A stretch of DNA of 64,000 bases, taken from assembly GCF_027580225.2 (NCBI RefSeq), contig NC_073358.2:10963001-11027000 (forward strand), in the 5' to 3' direction. Made by a program: the position numbers and the translations under genes. This document shows positions 58,410-64,000 of the stretch, one piece after another. The notes below the pieces were generated by a model, which was given only the letters and a program-made list of their open reading frames with translations, had not been told where the DNA came from and ran no database searches. The DNA comes from Misgurnus anguillicaudatus. Taxonomy: Eukaryota > Chordata > Actinopteri > Cypriniformes > Cobitidae. Position 1 is the first letter of the stretch. Each line of letters opens with the position of its first letter.

Positions 58410-61400
58410 GTAAATCGATCCTTTTTGCTTCATTCTGTCAAATACCAATAACATTTCTGCCAAATTTCTAATGAAAATGATGTTAGGATAAAAAAGTTAG
58501 GATATTAAAAAAATACACAAATAATCTGAAAGCAAAAATTTCAAATCAAAATTTAACATTCATTACATTACTAAATGTAAGGTAAATTGTCGTTTTTTGT
58601 TTGGTCTCAACATTTACATTTAGGTATTTAGCAGACACTTTTATCTAAAGCATCTTATAAATGCAAGTTTCACTGAACTGAGAACACAGGCCATAAGGAT
58701 TACCAAGGCAAACACAAATTCAATACCCCGTAAAAGGCCATAACTCACAGTTAACCAAACCTATTGAGCTGATCAAGGTCAGACGAACACCTCTGCATTT
58801 TGTAATAACTGCACGCGGATGAGTGAATATTCGGGAATATAAACCACGACAAGTTAATCCAGGATAAAAGTGCTGGTATGACAACAGTTCACACTCAACA
58901 AGCCAACGATAGAATGAAACTAAAGTCTGTTTTTCTCTCCGAGCGATAAGTTTATCTTTGCTGACACTCTGGAATGTTCCAGCACAGAGAGTATGATGCT
59001 TTGAATAATACAAAGCCTCATACTGAAGCACTGCGTTAAAGCATTTCAATGTTACGTGCTCATAAAGCAGAGAATTATTAAATCCAGAAGTGTGTGGTAT
59101 CTAAACGATTAAAAACCCATAATAATTGGAAGTGAGAGGGATGAGACTCGTATGAGTCATGATTAAAAAACGCTTGGATGTGAATCTTGGAAAACAAATG
59201 GAGATGTAAAAAGCCCCCGCCTCTGTAGGGAAATTTCTTAGAGAATATATACCTAGATTTCAATAAAGATAAATAAATTAATCCACTTTGCGGCATGTAC
59301 AGCTAGCACGCTTGAATGTCATTGTGGGATCATTTAAACAGGTTACGAAAGATTCAAGTGACCTTATTATGTGATATTTATACTGCCGTATGACTGCTGA
59401 TCTTCCAATTAAATCAAAGAACAGGAAACTGTGTCATTCTTGCTTAATTTTGAAGGACATCATACGATGACCTTAAAGTCTCTGCTGGTTTCATACGGCA
59501 AGAGATGATCAGTTGTTTCGTATGCACAAGTCATTCCAAATGCAGACTTCACTGCCAGTCAGTGGCATGATATCCGGAGTAGTCTTAGGAAATATGATGA
59601 GACCAGATGAGCCGTCGTGCGTGCATTATAAATCCTGACAAGTTCACCACAGCATATCAGCAGATACAATACTCCCATAATGACATCCTCACCTTGACTC
59701 ATTCTTTATTCTTGGCAGTGGTTTCCATGCAGCTGAAGTATCTTCAGCTGGATGAAATCAGTAATGATACACGTATGTCAAGTGTAGATGACAGGGATGT
59801 GAAAAAATGGCCTTGTGGTTGTTTTTAAAGATGGACTCTGGAATGCAGGTGTGGCTCTGCAGGACATTTGTAATAGATCTTGTGAAAACAATATGATTTC
59901 ACAATATATGAATTCTTTATTTGAACACGTGATTCTTTGTTGCTGCAATAGCACCTCCCAAACTTTAAGAATTAACTTGTCAACCATTGGTTGCATCATC
60001 ATGGATTCCTGTGTAAAAACATTATTATCGTAGTACTGAAGATGCATGAAACTTCTCAATGTACGTTCACACAGCCGCTGGCAAGGACATCTAAAAACGC
60101 TCTGACCGCTCTGCCAACGACGCGTTAGAAAAAGATTAGTGGTCGCTCTGACGATCCAAGAGTTCTCTGGAATTCTCTCAAACAGTGGACGTCTGTTGGT
60201 TTCTGCCTTCCAATTGGTTGCAGCCGAACTGCTTCATAGCTCATTATCTTCTCAACGCTCACACCATCCAAGACGAACTCGCATTGAAAATGAATGACTT
60301 CCAGCAATTTTGACCCTTGTGTCGGTGTGAACACACTATTAAACAGTTGGGCTTGTACAAAATATTGCATTGTAAAGAAATATGTTGTAACCTTAAAATG
60401 CGTATTTTGGCAATGAGGAAGGTAACATGTTACCAAAATAGATGCCACTTTGCATTAAAGGGAACCTATTATGCCCATTTTACAAGATGTGATAAGTCTC
60501 AGATGTGCCTAGGAATGTGTCTGTGACACAAATCATTTATTATAGCATGTCCAAACACCCCAAAAACATGCTGTTCGAGTGTCTGTACCTATAAATGCAA
60601 ATGAGCTACAGCTCCTCACTACTTTATCAAAATAGACAGTGTGCGCTTTCGGTTAAAAGAGATTTGTTTCCTCTGAATACTGTACAGTTTGAGACAATAG
60701 TATCTAACTATTTATGACAAACAGCGTACAACTCACTGAGGGCGGAAACTATACAGTAAAAATGCAGGACTGTCAGTTAGTGGCTGTGGGCGGGGCTTTA
60801 TCAATGTGACATCACATTAACAAGAGAATCAAATGGCGTCTTATAAGACTGCTGTGGTTTAATAGGGACTAAAAAAGAGTGGGTATTTTTTCATAGCGTG
60901 TTTGTGTTCACACACTGCCAACACACATTTATGTCAAAACAGCTTAAAGTGGATTTTGCCTTGAAATTTATATTTTTTCTTACAAATTCCTGTTTATCCC
61001 TCATTATTGGTGTCAAGGATGTTTTTAATTATTTTTCTGATTGGAGTTTTGCTCAACGCACCTCATGTGGACAAAATTTGAGGCTTGCTAAATTACTGGC
61101 AATTTTTCATATGTTATTTTTGAAAAAAAAATCCTGGTTACATGGGTAAGCAATTGTAATAATTGGGGTCGTATAAATAAAAAAGCTTTGTGTAATGCAC
61201 AGTTTTTCTTTAAACGTGCAATGCCTGTAGACCCAGGAACACATTTAGTAAACATGAAATGAAAATATGGACAAATGGTGAACTGCGTTTACCGGTGTGA
61301 AATCTCATCAATGATGAAGGGTTGCGATAGACACGAGCTTCACTTGAAATGTGTACAAACAAAAGGACGCTCTTCATCCGTGCCCTTTGACCAACAGAAA

Positions 61401-62760
61401 TAAATTGCCCTGAGCTTTTTGACCTCTCCATAGCCCTTGTCTTTTTTTTAGCCCAACCACAGCCGATTCCCTCATGTGATGTAGATCAATAAATCTCTAC
61501 TACAATAGGAATGGTAGAGGAAGATCCTTAAAATGGCCAGATGGGTCAAAAGTCATTTGAAATGAAGGAAATATGTGTAATAGGTGTATAATGACCTTAG
61601 AGATTAGGGTGTTACACTGCATTGCCTTCTTTGTTCTCAGCTTAGAAATTCACTGTTATTCTGTAAAAACGCTATTAACTAGTTTAAGGGTTAAAAAAAT
61701 AAATGCAGTAACTCCAATCAACTGTAATTTACCCATGAAGAGCGATGCAAAATAAAGGTTTGAATGATTCAAGGTCCAGAGATATTTCAGCCAACAAAGA
61801 CGTGAAAGTGAATGTTTAAGAAGCACCCATGAACCAGACAGGATATGTCACGGCAATTGTATGTGAAGTCTTTAAAAAAAACCACTGACAGCACAGGTGG
61901 GGGAGATACGCAGAAGGGCACAATATGACACATGAAGTCAATGTGAAAAACAACCAAAGCCGCCTGCAGTATTGCTCATCTAAAGGACGCAGCACAAGGT
62001 CAAACTAGAAATAAATGAACCTGACGGACGCTCTTAAAATCTGGCTGTGCCATCATTTAATTCCAACCTGGATTTTAATTGAAGCTCTGTACTGACAGAA
62101 TGACAGATCCGCTGTGCGGCTGATGCCTCCGCTTGGCAGTATGATGAGCGGAGGGGGGGTAAACATCTGAGAGAAGAGGCAGAGAGCGAGAGACAAAAGA
62201 GAAAGAAAGAGAAAGCACACATCACGGTGCTATCATCAGCATCCGCTTTGGTTAAAAATTCAACCTGAGCTCATTATGGCAACATCCTCTTTTATCTCAT
62301 TTACACTTCAATGCATTGATAGAGAAGCCCGTTAAAACAAAATCTGTTCATTTTTGCTTGTGTTTCCAAAACAGATTGAAGAGTTAAACTACTAGAACGT
62401 ATCATGGATTCAACATATATCTTTGACATTATCCCAGCGAGCAATCTTGCGTTTAAAAGACATCCAATATGCTTCCAAACACAGCCCAGATGTCTAGACT
62501 AAGATTTGGGCTGTCAGTGCAGTGAAAATTTAATAGATGTCTAACCATAGCCAATATTATATATATATATATATAGAAAAGTTTTGCTCCAAAATGAGAA
62601 AACTCCGTTTTAATTTTTTTTCTCAAAACATGTTTATTATTATGTTATCATTGTGCTACTTAGCTGTATGTTTTAGTTTTGAAGGCTTAAATCAAAACAA
62701 ACCAACTGCAGTTTGATTGATATTAAAATAAGAGTAATCTCGTTTTGGAACCAAGCTCTG

Positions 62761-62796
<36 letters not shown>
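58410..62796. other. Intergenic, repeat fragments and unique sequence
   Basis: Holds a SINE-like copy (58612-58700), a fragment shared with 48613-48790 (about 60160-60300), a MITE related to 25856-26255 starting near 60459, and at 62576-62755 a short relative of the CCAAAACG-ended elements. About 62040-62240 is a balanced non-repetitive stretch. No gene was recognised. Confidence 0.4.
62764..62791. repeat. (TA)n microsatellite at the Tc1 insertion site
   Basis: About 14 TA units directly left of the second Tc1 relic. Confidence 0.95.
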
Positions 62797-63514
62797 CACT
62801 CACCTAAAGGATTATTAGGAACACCTGTTCAATTTCTCATTAATGCAATTATCTGCAATTATCTAATTAATTATTATTTGTGAAGCCACAACACGCACAA
62901 CCTCGAGGCGGATGGGCTACAACAGCAGAAGACCCCACCGGGTACCAGCCATCTCCACAACAAATGGGAAAAAGAGGCTACAATTTGCACAAGCTCACCA
63001 AAATTGGACAGTTGAAGACTGGAAAAATGTTGCCTGGTTTGATGAGTCTCGATTTCTGTTGAGACATTCAGATGGTAGAGCCAGAATTTGGCGAAAACAG
63101 AATGAGAACTGGTGGAGGCTGGTGGTGGTGGTGTAATGGTGTGATGTTTTCTTGGCACACATTAGGCCCCTTAGTGCCAATTGGGCATTGTTTAAATGCC
63201 ACGGCCTACCTGAGCATTGTTTCTGACCATGTCCATCCCTTTATGACCACCATGTACCCACCTTCTGATGGCTACTTCCAGCAGGATAATGCACCATGTC
63301 ACAAAGCTCAAATCATTTCAAATTGATTTCTTGAACATGACAATGAGTTCACTGTACTAAAATGGCCCCCAAAGTCACCAGATCTTAACCCCAATAGAGC
63401 ATCTTTGGGATGTGGTGGAACGGGAGCTTCGCGCCCTGGATGTGCATCCCACAAATCTCCATCAACTGCAATATGCTATCCTATCAATATAGGCCAACAT
63501 TTCTAAAGAATGCT
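62797..63514 (+). pseudogene. Tc1/mariner transposon relic, internally deleted and 3' truncated
   Basis: Starts with the same 30-bp inverted repeat as 2590-3770, after a TA. Only about 45 bp follow before the sequence jumps to mid-transposase (GWATTAEDPTG region at 62905), so the start codon and most of the DNA-binding domain are deleted. On the plus strand the first catalytic Asp (NVAWFDESRF) and the second (FQQDNAPCH) are preserved in different frames; then come WPPKSPDLNP and a break. Homology stops at 63514 and the right inverted repeat is missing. Confidence 0.88.
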
Positions 63515-64000
63515 ATATATATGGCTAGGGTACATATTTAAAAAAAAATCTGACAGTGAACAAGGTCATAATTCATTGTTGTTTACAATGCACGTTACCT
63601 ATTCTAGACTAGCTTATTTATTTATTTACATTTATTGCATATTTTAATCATACTTAATTTAACCTAGTGGATGATCAATGTTTATGAAGTTTAGTCACCT
63701 CTAGAAAAATATTTTTATTTTATTTAATGGACCTAATAGCTTATCTATAGAAACACTGAGCAGTTGATTAATGACCTACAGGCATACAGAAACCAAACTG
63801 TGGGTTTTTGAATAATCTGGGAGATAATTGGTGAGGATGGTGAAGGAAGATGATCAATAGTTTGTCCATAAAGCCCCGGAGGACATTGATTTTCTTTGAC
63901 TTTAATTTGGAAGAGCTGCCTAGAAAACTAAGAGGAAGAAAAACAATGCAAGAGCTGTAATATCCACGATAAAGAGCAATTTGTTAAAATGCAGAGGTAC
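63515..64000. other. Right edge, nothing recognised
   Basis: AT-rich sequence with no repeat ends or coding features seen. Confidence 0.4.

Noticed and set aside
58720..59049. 109-codon minus-strand frame
   Set aside because: No recognisable motif, no splice context, ordinary length for chance in 64 kb.

Overview
The window is nuclear DNA of a teleost fish, most likely a cypriniform (carp/minnow/danio lineage). It is AT-rich, its genes are split by GT-AG introns, and it is crowded with Tc1, hAT and Harbinger-type elements and short MITEs of the kind common in cyprinid genomes. Nothing prokaryotic is present.

Three genes can be supported, all in the left 29 kb. (1) Minus strand, 7012 to 239 and running off the left edge: 15 coding exons of an M1 zinc aminopeptidase closest to ERAP2, the ER peptide trimmer of MHC class I presentation. 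(2) Plus strand, 12628-14745: an unusual five-exon gene for a 224-residue type I membrane protein. It has a leader exon, one immunoglobulin constant-type domain, a connecting peptide with one cysteine, a transmembrane segment with the Arg-x4-Lys pair of TCR-alpha/pre-TCR-alpha, and a basic cytoplasmic tail. There is no V or J segment. I read it as a teleost pre-T-cell-receptor alpha (ptcra) candidate, and it is the most interesting item in the window. (3) Minus strand, 28984 to 17689: a complete three-exon rgmb (repulsive guidance molecule B, 436 residues) with a CpG-rich 5' end near 29.0-29.3 kb. ERAP2 and RGMB also lie in the same region of human chromosome 5q, so the frame looks like conserved synteny. 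The TCR-like gene is the addition.

From 29.3 kb to 64 kb I find no host protein-coding gene. The region holds mobile elements and some unrepetitive stretches that may be conserved regulatory DNA. The best-resolved element is a non-autonomous LTR retrotransposon (41977-45660, 5-bp target duplication). It carries a gag-like proline-rich ORF, an 18-unit 24-bp minisatellite, and a hAT element nested in its 3' LTR. Also resolved are a 919-bp hAT element (8544-9462), three Tc1 relics (2590-3770, about 40640-41450, 62797-63514), two Harbinger-like elements, and many MITEs and foldback elements. Two copies of one ~0.95-kb element face each other at 48.2 and 54.5 kb.

The two left genes are both immune-related: antigen-peptide trimming and, if correct, the surrogate alpha chain of the pre-TCR. 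They are divergently transcribed about 5.5 kb apart. rgmb is a BMP co-receptor and axon-guidance ligand. All exon borders were deduced by eye from homology, reading phase and GT-AG sites; no transcript evidence was available.
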